Part shown: piece after piece, positions 26,177 to 34,748 of the stretch
Numbering within the stretch: the first letter of the stretch is position 1
Layout of the letters: each line of letters begins with the position of its first letter
From: DATAYA01 sp963754235
Lineage (GTDB): Bacteria; Pseudomonadota; Alphaproteobacteria; Acetobacterales; Acetobacteraceae
Reading direction: 5' to 3'
Assembly (NCBI GenBank): GCA_963754235.1
Contig: CAVWFK010000044.1
Coordinates: 62,001-126,000 of the forward strand
Length of the DNA: 64,000 nucleotides
The notes under the pieces: generated by a model
Databases searched by the model: none
Told to the model about the DNA's origin: nothing
What the model saw: only the letters and a program-made list of their open reading frames with translations
Translations under genes and position numbers: made by a program

Positions 26177-27349
26177 ATGGACGGGGTCCTCGCGCCCGAC
26201 TTGCTCCCCGACTTGCGCCAGGAGTTCCTGGCGGCGATGAGCCATGCCGCCAGCACCGTCAGCGTGGTGACGACCGACGGCCCCGCCGGACGGGCGGGAG
26301 TCACGGTCTCGGCCATGACGTCGGTTTCGGCCGACACGCCGCAGCCCACTCTGCTCGTCTGCGTCCACTACCGCAGCGCCGCCGCGCCGGCGATCCTGGC
26401 GAACGGCGTGTTTTGCGTGAACGTGCTGCGCGATGACCAGTCCTACATCTCGGAGCATTTCGCCGGCCGCACCGGCATCGGCACGGCCGAGAGGTTCGCT
26501 TGCGCGGCCTGGACCGCGCAGAAGACCGGCGCGCCCCGGGTGGTCGATCCGCTCGTCGCCTTCGACTGCCGCCTGCTCAGCGGCGAGCGCGTCGGGACGC
26601 ACCACGTATTCGTCGGCGCGGTCGAGGAGATCTTCGTCGCTCATGGCGGGACGCCGCTGATCTACGCCAACCGCGCTTACGGGACGCCCACCCGGCTCGA
26701 TGTTGGTGGATTGACGTCGGAGGGGAGGAGGAGGCTGCGCCTGGGGGCGTTCCACACGTTCGGGCCCTATATCGTCCCCGAGGTGCTGGAGCGCATGGCG
26801 CGCGCGGGAATGGCGGTCGATCTGCGCCTGCTGGAAGGCGACCATCGTCATCTCGTCGAGGCGCTGCACGCGGGCGAGATCGAGCTGGCGCTGCTCTACG
26901 ATCTCGGCCTGGACGGCGGGATCGCGCGGGAGCGGCTGGCGCCGCTGCCGCCGCACGTCCTGCTGCCCGAGGGCCACCCCCTGGCGGCCGCGGGCGCGCT
27001 CGGCCTCGCGGAACTGGCGGGCGAGCCGCTGATCTTGCTCGATGCGCCGCCCAGCGGCGAGTATTTCCTCTCGCTGTTCGCGAGCGCAGGTGTCGCGCCG
27101 ACCATCCGCGCGCGCTGCCGCTCGTTCGAGATGGTGCGCGGTCTCGTCGGCCACGGGCTCGGCTACAGCGTGCTGGCGACCAAGCCGGCCTCTGCGATGA
27201 GTTATGACGGCCGCGCGCTCACCACCCGGCCGTTGCGGGGCGCGTTCCCGCCCAGCTATATCGCGGTCGCGTGGCGCGACGGCACGACGCCCGGCGAGGC
27301 CGCCGCGGCGTTCATGACCGAGTGCCGCCGCGCGCTCGCCCAAGGATGA
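26177..27349 (+). CDS. Flavin reductase fused to a LysR-type effector-binding domain
   Basis: 390-aa fusion. Residues about 12-170 are an HpaC/RutF-like flavin reductase (VSVVTTDGPAGRAGVTVSAM, NGVFCVNVL, CRLLSGERVGTHHVFVG). Residues about 186-385 are a LysR substrate-binding domain (LGAFHTFGPYIVPEVLERMA, GEIELALLYDLGL at 233-245, YFLSLFASAGVAPTI at 306-320). No helix-turn-helix is present. Expected role: NAD(P)H-dependent reduction of FMN/FAD for the upstream HpaB protein, with the effector domain sensing substrate or product. The reductase C1 of Acinetobacter p-hydroxyphenylacetate hydroxylase has a C-terminal MarR-like domain that makes it substrate-stimulated; a LysR domain here would be a parallel solution. 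The frame is continuous with no sign of an assembly join, and the linker is short (about 170-186). Confidence 0.93.
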   Translation: MDGVLAPDLLPDLRQEFLAAMSHAASTVSVVTTDGPAGRAGVTVSAMTSVSADTPQPTLLVCVHYRSAAAPAILANGVFCVNVLRDDQSYISEHFAGRTGIGTAERFACAAWTAQKTGAPRVVDPLVAFDCRLLSGERVGTHHVFVGAVEEIFVAHGGTPLIYANRAYGTPTRLDVGGLTSEGRRRLRLGAFHTFGPYIVPEVLERMARAGMAVDLRLLEGDHRHLVEALHAGEIELALLYDLGLDGGIARERLAPLPPHVLLPEGHPLAAAGALGLAELAGEPLILLDAPPSGEYFLSLFASAGVAPTIRARCRSFEMVRGLVGHGLGYSVLATKPASAMSYDGRALTTRPLRGAFPPSYIAVAWRDGTTPGEAAAAFMTECRRALAQG

Positions 27350-27362
27350 TCGGGGAACCGGC

Positions 27363-27782
27363 ATGGTGCATCAGCAAATCCGCCCGTTCAACACGCGCGA
27401 TACCTATCCCGAACAGCGGCTCGACAATGATCTCTGCCAGGCGGTCGCGGCCCGGGGACGCACCGTATTTTTGCGCGGGCAGTGCCCGCAGGATTTGGAC
27501 ACCGCCGAGAACGTCGGCGCCGGAGATCCGGCAGCACAGACCGAGCGCGTGATGTCGAATATCCGGCAGCTCATCGAGGAAGCCGGCGGACGCATGGAGC
27601 ACCTGACCAAGCTCGTCGTCTATCTCACCGACATCCGTCACCGCGAGGGCGTCTACCGGAAGATGGGCGAATTCATCCGCGGCGTGCATCCGGTCTGCAC
27701 CGGCCTGGTCGTGGTGGCGCTGGCACGGCCGGAATGGCTGGTGGAGATCGACGCCACCGCCGTGATCCCCGACACGGAGTGA
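27363..27782 (+). CDS. RidA/YjgF-family protein, lacking the canonical arginine
   Basis: 139-aa Rid-family protein, 13 bases after the reductase fusion. The fold is recognisable from MSNIRQLIEEAGGRMEHLTK and ATAVIPDT. True RidA enamine/imine deaminases have the catalytic Arg105 in P-x-R-S before the last strands; here that segment is HPVCTGLVVV, so Cys112 sits where Arg is expected. It therefore belongs to a non-canonical Rid subgroup. In Rut and 2-aminomuconate pathways Rid proteins act on enamine or aminoacrylate intermediates, so a related role in this cluster is plausible but unproven. Confidence 0.88.
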   Translation: MVHQQIRPFNTRDTYPEQRLDNDLCQAVAARGRTVFLRGQCPQDLDTAENVGAGDPAAQTERVMSNIRQLIEEAGGRMEHLTKLVVYLTDIRHREGVYRKMGEFIRGVHPVCTGLVVVALARPEWLVEIDATAVIPDTE

Positions 27783-27786
27783 GGCG

Positions 27787-28467
27787 ATGACCTTCTCCAT
27801 CGCCGCCCGCTGCTCCCGCACCGGCGCATTCGGGATCGCGATCTCCTCCTCGAGCCCGGCGGTGGCCGCGCGCGGTGCCCATGCCCGCGCCGGCGTCGGG
27901 GTGGTCGCGACGCAGAACATCACCGATCCCCGCCTGGGCCCGCAGGGGCTCGATCTGATGGGCGCCGGCGCCTCCGCCCAGGTCGCGCTGGAGCGGCTGC
28001 GCGCCGCCGCGCCGCATATCGAGTACCGGCAGTTGGCACTGGTCGATCGCGGGGGCGGCAGTGCTGTCTTTTCCGGTGCGCGAACGCTCGGACGGCACAA
28101 TGCAGTCGCCGCACCGGACGCGGCCGCCGCCGGCAACCTGCTCGCCGACGCCGCCGTGCCCGAGCGGATGCTTGCCGCCTTTCTCGACCGCCGTCGCGAC
28201 GACGACCTCGCCGATCGGTTGCTCGCCGCGCTGCAAGCGGGCCTGCTGGCCGGCGGGGAGGAGGGCACGGTCCATTCGGCGGGAATGATGGTGGTGCGGG
28301 AGGTCGCCTGGCCGATCGTCGATCTGCGCATCGATTGGCACGACCACGACCCGATCGGCACGTTGGCGGGCGCCTGGAATATCTATAAGCCGCAGCTTGA
28401 AAGCTACGTCCAGCGCGCCCTCGACCCTTCCGCCGCCCCTTCCTACGGCGTGCCGGGCGACCAGTAG
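27787..28467 (+). CDS. DUF1028 protein (Ntn-hydrolase-like)
   Basis: 226-aa member of DUF1028, a family with an N-terminal-nucleophile hydrolase fold but poorly defined chemistry. It begins MTFSIAARC, with Thr2 in the position a mature Ntn nucleophile would take. It also shows GVVATQNITDPRLGPQGLDL, with IDWHDHDPIGTL near the C-terminus. DUF1028 genes often sit with RidA genes and amino- or amide-compound catabolism; here it follows the RidA-family gene by four bases. I infer an amidase or deaminase-like hydrolysis late in the pathway. No other domain is present. Confidence 0.88.
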   Translation: MTFSIAARCSRTGAFGIAISSSSPAVAARGAHARAGVGVVATQNITDPRLGPQGLDLMGAGASAQVALERLRAAAPHIEYRQLALVDRGGGSAVFSGARTLGRHNAVAAPDAAAAGNLLADAAVPERMLAAFLDRRRDDDLADRLLAALQAGLLAGGEEGTVHSAGMMVVREVAWPIVDLRIDWHDHDPIGTLAGAWNIYKPQLESYVQRALDPSAAPSYGVPGDQ

Positions 28468-28534
28468 CCCCCGCCTTGCGCTCGGCCGCCCTTCCGTTAG
28501 TACCTGCGCAAGGACGGATGGGGCATGCGGGCAC

Positions 28535-29452
28535 TTGCGCTTCACTCTCCGGCAGATCCGGTACTTCGTCGCCGCGGCGGAAACCGGCAGCATCGTGCGT
28601 GCCTCCGAGCAGATCCATATCTCGCAGGCCTCCATCTCGGCCGCGATCTCGGGCCTCGAAACCGATTACGGCATCCAGCTTTTCATCCGGCATCACGCGC
28701 AAGGGTTGTCCCTGACGCGCCAGGGCCAGGACTTCCTGAGCCAGGCGAAAGCGCTGTTGTTGCAGGCGGGCGAGGTGGAGGCGACGGCGCTGGAGCTGAC
28801 GAGCAAGGTCGGCGGGCTGCTCGAGCTGGGCTGCCTCTCCACCGTGTTCCCGCTGCTCGTCCCGGAACTGGTGCAGATCCTGCGCACCCGCCACGAAGGC
28901 GCCGGTGTGCACGCGATTGCCGGGCATCAGGCCGAGCTGATGGAGAAGCTGCGCCGCGGCGAGATCGCGGTGGCACTCACCTACGACCTCGACCTGCCGC
29001 CCGATCTGGAGTTCATCGGCCTTGCGCGCGTGCCGCCCTATGCCTTCGTGGCCGCCGACCATCCGCTGGCACGGCGGCGCACCGTGTCGATCGAGGAGCT
29101 CGCGTCGGACCCCTACCTGCTGCTCAACATACCGGCGAGCCGCGACTACTTCCTGGCACTGTTCCGGCAGGCCGGCGTCTCGCCGCGGATCGGCGGCCGC
29201 TTCGAGCACCTCGACGTGATCCGCAGCCTGGTGGCGCGCGGCGAGGGGTTCGGGCTGGCAAACGTGCAACCGCGCAACCGTGCCTCGCTCGACGGCCACC
29301 CGCTCGCCTATCTACAGCTTCCCGCGGAGCTGCGCGCCCTGACGCTGGGCCTGGCGATGGCGCCCGGGCTACGGCCGACCCAGACGACGAAGGCGTTCGT
29401 GGCGCTATGCCGCGAGCTGATCCGCGACGACCATATCCCGGGCACGGTGTAA
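28535..29452 (+). CDS. LysR-type transcriptional regulator
   Basis: 305-aa LysR regulator starting at a TTG (28535-28537); the upstream in-frame extension is Pro/Ser-rich and unlike the family. HTH at about 1-60 (LRQIRYFVAAAETGSIVRAS, SQASISAAISGLE), then an effector domain from about residue 95. The effector domain parallels that of the reductase fusion at 26177: GEIAVALTYDLDL (142-154) against GEIELALLYDLGL, and YFLALFRQAGVSPRI (205-219) against YFLSLFASAGVAPTI. It lies at the end of the cluster on the same strand rather than divergently, and likely controls it. Confidence 0.92.
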   Translation: MRFTLRQIRYFVAAAETGSIVRASEQIHISQASISAAISGLETDYGIQLFIRHHAQGLSLTRQGQDFLSQAKALLLQAGEVEATALELTSKVGGLLELGCLSTVFPLLVPELVQILRTRHEGAGVHAIAGHQAELMEKLRRGEIAVALTYDLDLPPDLEFIGLARVPPYAFVAADHPLARRRTVSIEELASDPYLLLNIPASRDYFLALFRQAGVSPRIGGRFEHLDVIRSLVARGEGFGLANVQPRNRASLDGHPLAYLQLPAELRALTLGLAMAPGLRPTQTTKAFVALCRELIRDDHIPGTV

Positions 29453-29564
29453 GCATGACGTGCCTCGGCGCGGGCGTGGCCCAGCTTCCGGTTTTACGAA
29501 GCAGCCGCGGCCGGGTTGCTGCTCTATGCTGATTGCGTGGCTGGATCGAGGCAAAGCCATTGCG

Positions 29565-30764
29565 ATGATGCTTAAGCGGCGCGAGATCGTTGACCCACAA
29601 CCAAGCTTCGGGCAGCCAAGGTTCGGGCGGCCGGCGAGCGTCGGGGCGCGCCTCGCGCCGTCTGCAACGCCCGTATCCGAGCAGGCGCTGGTGAGTCTCC
29701 GCGGCGTGGAGAAGAGCTACGACGGGGTGAGTCTTGTTGTACGCGACCTGAATCTGGACGTGGCGCGCGGCGAGTTCCTGACACTACTCGGGCCGTCGGG
29801 TTCCGGCAAGACCACCAGCCTGATGATGCTCGCCGGCTTCGAGGCGCCGACCGCCGGCGAGATCCTGCTCGGTGGCCGCTCGCTCGCGGCGGTGCCGCCG
29901 CACCGGCGCAATATCGGCATGGTATTCCAGAGCTATGCGCTGTTCCCGCATCTGACGGTGGAGGGCAACCTCGCCTATCCCCTGCGAATGCGGCGGATGC
30001 GCCGGGCCCAGATCGAACCACGGGTCGCGCGCGCGCTCGCGATGGTGCGCCTGGAGGCGTTCCGGCAACGCCGGCCTGCCGAACTCTCGGGCGGCCAGCA
30101 GCAGCGCGTGGCGCTGGCCCGCGCACTGGTGTTCGAGCCCGAGCTGGTGCTGATGGACGAGCCGCTCGGCGCGCTCGACAAGCAGTTGCGCGAGCACATG
30201 CAGATCGAGATCAAGCACATCCAGGAGCAGCTCGGCGTTACCGTCATCTACGTCACGCACGACCAGTCGGAGGCACTGACGATGTCGGATCGCGTGGCGG
30301 TGTTCAACGCCGGCGGCATCGAGCAGGTGGACACGCCGTCGACGCTGTACGAGCGGCCGCGCACCCCCTTCGTCGCCCGCTTCATCGGCGAGAACAACTT
30401 CCTGCCCGGCCGAGTGGTGCAGGTGGACGGCGAGTTCTGCCAGGTGGCGCTGGCGGGCGGTGCGCACGTGCTGGCGTGCGTGGTCGGCCCCTGCGCGCCG
30501 GGGATGGAGGTGGGCCTTTCAATCCGGCCGGAGCGCGTGCGCATCGGGGGCGCGCCGGGAGAGTGCGAGAATGAGGCGGAAGCGGAGTTGCTGGAGGTGA
30601 TCTACCTCGGCGACCACAGCCGCGTGCGGCTGCGCGCGCTCGGCAGCGACGAGTTCGTGTTGAAGGTTCCGGTCGAGCGCCTCGGCACGCTGCCGGGGCC
30701 GGGCGGGCGGCTCGCGATCGGCTGGCAGGCGGAGCACTGCCGCGCGCTCGCGCGGGACAATTGA
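29565..30764 (+). CDS. PotA-type (spermidine/putrescine family) ABC transporter ATPase
   Basis: 399 aa from an ATG at 29565 (also 29568). Walker A GPSGSGKTT, Q-loop MVFQSYALFP, signature LSGGQQQRVALARAL, Walker B LVLMDEPLGALD and switch His YVTHDQSEA. A C-terminal TOBE regulatory domain (SIRPERVRIG, VIYLGDHSRVRL) is as expected for POPT-family importers. The N-terminal 60 residues before the ATPase fold are low-complexity and may mean that the true start lies further downstream. It is followed by binding protein and two permeases. Substrates of the family are polyamines, other cations or opine-like compounds; here the neighbourhood (hut genes, oxygenases) suggests a nitrogenous catabolic substrate. 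Confidence 0.92.
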   Translation: MMLKRREIVDPQPSFGQPRFGRPASVGARLAPSATPVSEQALVSLRGVEKSYDGVSLVVRDLNLDVARGEFLTLLGPSGSGKTTSLMMLAGFEAPTAGEILLGGRSLAAVPPHRRNIGMVFQSYALFPHLTVEGNLAYPLRMRRMRRAQIEPRVARALAMVRLEAFRQRRPAELSGGQQQRVALARALVFEPELVLMDEPLGALDKQLREHMQIEIKHIQEQLGVTVIYVTHDQSEALTMSDRVAVFNAGGIEQVDTPSTLYERPRTPFVARFIGENNFLPGRVVQVDGEFCQVALAGGAHVLACVVGPCAPGMEVGLSIRPERVRIGGAPGECENEAEAELLEVIYLGDHSRVRLRALGSDEFVLKVPVERLGTLPGPGGRLAIGWQAEHCRALARDN

Positions 30765-30780
30765 CAGGGAGGGAAAGCCG

Positions 30781-31828
30781 ATGAGCAGACGACACTGGAC
30801 GATCGCCACCGCGATGCTGGCCGCGACGGTCGCATTCGCGGCGGGCGCGCAGGCGCGCGAGCTGACCATGTCCGGATTTGGAGGCGCCGCGCAGGATGCT
30901 CAGCGCAAGGCGTTCTTCGAGCCGTTCACCAAGGCGACCGGCGTCAAGATCGCGGAGGACACCTACGACGGCGGACTCGCCAAGATCAAGGCGATGATCG
31001 ACAGCAACTCGGTCATCTGGGATGTCGTGGACCTCGAAGGGCTCCGACCTCGCGCGTGGCTGCGAAGCCGGGTATTTCGAACCGCTCGATTGGAAGTTGA
31101 TGGGCGACAAGTCGCAATGGCTGCCTGCGGCCACCTTCTCCGATTGCGGCATCGGCCAGTTCGTTTGGGCGACGGTGCTCGCCTTCAACGCCGACCAGCT
31201 CCATGACAAGCCGCAGAGCTGGGCCGACTTCTTCGACACCAAGCGCTTTCCTGGCAAACGCGGTCTGCGGCGCGGCGCAAAGTTTACCATGGAGATCGCC
31301 CTGATCGCGGACGGCGTGGCGCCGGCCGACGTCTATAAGGTGCTTGCCACGCCGGCGGGAGTGGACCGCGCGTTCAAGAAGCTCGACACGATCAAGTCCA
31401 GCATCCAGTGGTGGGAGGCGGGCGCGCAGCCGCCCGAGTGGCTGACCTCCGGCGACGTGGTGATGACCTCGGCCTATAACGGACGCATCGCCGCCGCCAA
31501 CAAAGCGGGCAAGCATCTCGGCATCGTCTGGAACGGTCAGATCTACTCGCTGGACTACTGGGCGGTGGTGAAGGGCTCGCCCTACAAGCAGCAAGGCATG
31601 AAGTTGATCGCGTTCATGAGCCAGCCCGGCGTGCTGAAAAACCTGCCGACATACATTCCCTACGGACCGCCGCAGAAGCAGGTGATCTCGATGCTTGCGC
31701 CCGAGCTGGCCGACCAACTGCCGACGGCGCCTGCGCACCTGGTGAACGCGCTTTCCAGCGACAACGAGTTCTGGCTGGAGCACGAGGACGACCTCAACGA
31801 GCGCTTCAATGCCTGGCTCGCGCGCTGA
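30781..31828 (+). CDS. PotD-type ABC substrate-binding protein, frameshifted in a GGG run
   Basis: Periplasmic polyamine-type binding protein of about 348 aa when read through. A signal peptide (about 1-26, GAQARE) follows a good GGGAGGG site. The frame holds to VIWDVVDLEG and then shifts; removing one G from the GGG at 31039-31041 continues as SDLARGCEAGYFEPLDW and on to a normal C-terminus at 31828. Family motifs are AKIKAMIDS, GDVVMTSAYNGRI and MKLIAFMSQP. As written, neither fragment could be an exported functional binding protein. It sits between the ATPase and a permease it overlaps by 20 bases, so the importer needs it. Confidence 0.85.
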
Positions 31829-33119
31829 TCCGCCGGCTGCCGGGGTGACCGAGGCGACGCTGTCCGCCGGCGCGCTGGCGCCGGCGGCAGCATCCTCGCC
31901 CCGGCTGCGCGCCGCCGTTGCCCGCGAGCGGCGGCGGCAGAGCAGGCGTGGGCTGCTGCTGGTCGCACCCATGCTGGCGTTCACGCTGCTGCTGTTCGGC
32001 TATCCGCTGGCGCGCATGGTCTGGCGCAGCGTCGCCAGTCCGGAGATGGCCGAGGTGCTGCCGGACTTGCAGCGCGAAATCCTCGGCTGGAACGGTAACG
32101 GCCTGCCCCCCGACGCGGTGTTCGCGGCGGCCGCGCGGGATCTGCGGGCGGCGGGCCGTGCGCATGACGTCGCCGGACTGGCGGCGCGGCTGAACGACCG
32201 CGAGGTGGGCACGCGCAGTCTGCTGATGCGATCGGCGGAGCGGCTGGCGCGGATGCCGTCCGCGCCCGCGGCCGCCGATGCGCGGGCGGCACTCACCGCG
32301 CTTGACCCGCGCTGGGGCCAGGCGAAGACATGGCAATTCATCCGTAGCGTGGCGCCTCCGCTGACGCCGTTCTACCTGCTCGCGGCACTCGATCTGCGCT
32401 GGACACCGGACGGGCGCATCCTGGCGGCCGATCGCGACCACGCCATCTTCCGTGCCGTGCTGCTGCGTACGTTTTGGATGGCAAGCGTTGTCACCGCGAT
32501 CACGCTCGCGCTCGGCTTTCCGGTGGCGCACCTGCTGGCCACGGTCTCCCCGCGCTGGCGCAACCTCTTGATGATTCCGGTGCTGCTGCCATTCTGGACC
32601 TCGCTGCTGGTGCGGGTCTGCGCCTGGATCGTGCTGCTGCAGAAGGAGGGCATCGTCAACAATGCCCTGCTCTCGCTTCGCCTGATCGAGCAGCCGCTTC
32701 AGCTCGTCTTCAATCGCACCGGCGTCTATGTCGCGATGGTGCATGTGCTGCTGCCGTTCATGATCCTGCCGCTCTACAGCGTGATGCAGGGCATCGCCCC
32801 CACTTACATGCGGGCTGCGGCCTCACTTGGGGCACCGCCGGCGCGCGCCTTCGTCACCGCCTATCTGCCGCAGGCGCTGCCGGGGGTAGGCGCCGGCTGT
32901 ACCCTCGTGTTCATCATCGCCATCGGCTACTACATCACGCCGGCGCTCATCGGTGGCCCGCGCGACCAGATGATCAGCTACTTCATTGCCTTCTTTACCA
33001 ACCAGACGGTGAACTGGGGCATGGCGTCAGCGCTGGCCGTGGTGCTGCTGGTGGCGACCGCGCTGCTCTATGCGGTGTACCAGCGGCTGGCCGGGGTTGA
33101 GGGCCCGCGGTTCGGCTGA
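31809..33119 (+). CDS. PotB-type ABC transporter permease with long first periplasmic loop
   Basis: 436-aa inner-membrane permease. TM1 lies about residues 48-70 (LLLVAPMLAFTLLLFGYPL). It is followed by an unusually long segment of about 150 residues before the next membrane helix, where PotB homologues have a short loop. The remaining helices and the EAA-loop ASLGAPPARAFVTAYLPQAL near residue 338 are as expected. The start overlaps the binding-protein stop by 20 bases. It pairs with the next permease. Confidence 0.9.
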   Translation: MPGSRADPPAAGVTEATLSAGALAPAAASSPRLRAAVARERRRQSRRGLLLVAPMLAFTLLLFGYPLARMVWRSVASPEMAEVLPDLQREILGWNGNGLPPDAVFAAAARDLRAAGRAHDVAGLAARLNDREVGTRSLLMRSAERLARMPSAPAAADARAALTALDPRWGQAKTWQFIRSVAPPLTPFYLLAALDLRWTPDGRILAADRDHAIFRAVLLRTFWMASVVTAITLALGFPVAHLLATVSPRWRNLLMIPVLLPFWTSLLVRVCAWIVLLQKEGIVNNALLSLRLIEQPLQLVFNRTGVYVAMVHVLLPFMILPLYSVMQGIAPTYMRAAASLGAPPARAFVTAYLPQALPGVGAGCTLVFIIAIGYYITPALIGGPRDQMISYFIAFFTNQTVNWGMASALAVVLLVATALLYAVYQRLAGVEGPRFG

Positions 33120-33120
33120 G

Positions 33121-33934
33121 ATGTCATCCCGTGCGGCTGATCCTGGCCGGGCCTGGCGTATCGCCGAGCGGATCGCGTGCGCTGTGGTCCTGATCTTCCT
33201 GGTGGCGCCGATCATCGCCATCATGCCGCTGTCCTTCAATGGCGGCATCTTCCTGCACTATCCGCTGCAAGGCGTCTCGCTGCGGTGGTATCGCACCGTG
33301 CTGTCCTCGCCCCAGTGGGGACATGCGCTGGCCAACAGCCTGATCGTCGGCGGTGCGGCGACCGCGATCGCGACCGTGCTCGGCACGCTCGCGGCAGTGG
33401 GCCTCGATCGCACCCGAGCGCGTTGGGCGCCGCTGGTCAGCGGCATGCTGATCGCGCCGATGGTGGTGCCGGTGATCATTACCGCGCTCGGCGTCTATTT
33501 GTTTCTCGCTGCGCTCGGCCTCACCGCGACCTATCCGGGCCTGATCCTCGGCCACACGCTGCTGGCCACGCCATTCGTGTTCATCACCGTCGCGGCTGCG
33601 CTCAAAAACCTGGATCGTAACCTCGAGCGCGCCGCCGCGATGCTGGGCTCGGGGCCGAGGCCGGACATTCTTCACCGTCACCCTGCCGCTCGCGCTGCCG
33701 GGCATCGTCTCCGGCGCGCTGCTCGCCTTCGCAACGTCGTTTGACGAGGTGGTGCTGACGCTGTTCGTCGCCGGCCCGGCGCAGCGCACCTTGCCGCGCC
33801 AGATCTTCGACGGCATTCGCGAGAGCATTGATCCCTCGATCCTTGCGCTCGCGACCATGCTGATCGCATTCGCGGTGGTGCTGCTGACCAGCATGGAGCT
33901 GCTGCGCCGCCGTGCCTCGCGGGGCGCGTCATGA
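33121..33934 (+). CDS. PotC-type ABC transporter permease, frameshifted
   Basis: About 270 aa when read through. The frame from the ATG at 33121 runs as a good membrane permease (VVLIFLVAPIIAIMPLSFNG) to AAAMLGSGPR. There one extra C near 33661 breaks it. Omitting the base gives RTFFTVTLPLALPGIVSGAL, the expected EAA loop and following helix, then FDEVVLTLFVAGPAQRTLP and the last helix to the stop at 33934. No other defect is seen. It ends 21 bases from the convergent PhnD-like gene. Confidence 0.85.
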
Positions 33935-33955
33935 GGAGCGTTCCCCGGCGTCTGG

Positions 33956-34748
33956 TCACGCTTGTGCAGCGTCGTGCGGCCACGGGCAATCGCCGGGTGC
34001 GACGGTCCCAATGGCAAGTGTCGCTCGGTAGATGCCGGGATCGACCAGCGTGAAACCGACGCAGGCAAAGCGGGGTGAGAAGTGCGCGGCCGCGGATTGT
34101 CTCGGAGAGGGCGAGGAGGCTCGCGCGAAGCGCGGCGAGGTCGTTCGGGTGCAGGCTTGATGCGGCGACGAGCGGTGGAATTGGGCTCGGGCCGGTCACG
34201 GCGATCGTGCGAAGAGCGGCGGTGAGCTCCGGGTCGTGGCGGCGGAGCAACAGCAGGGCGTAGCTGTCGACCGCGGTGAGTTCCGCGCGGCCGGCTGCGA
34301 CGGCTTCGATGCAACGCCGAGGGGTGGTGAGAGGGCCGACCATTTCGGCGAAGAGCGCACCCCCATAAGCGGCGAGGTGAGCGCGGGGCATGTTCCAGCC
34401 GGAGTGAGAGCCGGCGGATTGTAGCGAAGCGCCGGCCGAATGTGTCGGGAAGGGTCCGGACGGGCCGCTCGCGGCGACGACGAACTCGGAGCGGTATTCG
34501 GGGCCGGTGGACCAGGCCGTGTCCGGGACAGGAGCGGCGAGCAAGGGATGCCGGGCGCCGGCCTTGGCAAACGGCCAGCCGCACATGAAGGCGCAGGCAA
34601 GGTCGTCGCGAGCCCCAGCGTTGCGAGCGGAGCTGGATAGGCGTGCTCGATGATCTCGAGAGCGACGCCGGCGTTTCGGCGAGGTGGTCAAAAGGGCAGC
34701 AAGCGGGCGGCGCGGGCGCGAGTGAAGGGCGCACGCGATGCGGGTCAT
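33956..34748 (-). pseudogene. PhnD-like (PF12974-type) substrate-binding protein, multiply frameshifted
   Basis: Fragments of one binding protein of the phosphonate/PhnD-like family are spread over three frames: an N-terminal ATG at 34746-34748, NAGVALEIIEHAYPAPLAT, then DLACAFMCGWPFAKAGARHP, YRSEFVVAASG, GWNMPRAHLAAYGGALFAEM, VAAGRAELTAVDSYALLLL, and a C-terminal VGFTLVDPGIYRATLAIGTV ending at 33956. At least four single-base shifts are needed to join them (near 34690, 34640, 34450 and 34065). No signal peptide is apparent. Its start overlaps the hutU stop (ATGA), so it was the last gene of a cyclodeaminase-hutU-PhnD unit. As written it is not translatable. Confidence 0.7.

Noticed and set aside
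26177..27349. Reductase-LysR fusion as an artefact of a missing stop between two genes
   Set aside because: The C-terminal part lacks an HTH and so is not a whole LysR gene, the frame is continuous, and the linker is short and ordered.
31022..31060. Programmed ribosomal frameshift in the PotD-like gene
   Set aside because: No slippery heptamer or downstream structure is evident, and similar one-base breaks occur in many unrelated genes here, so consensus error fits better.
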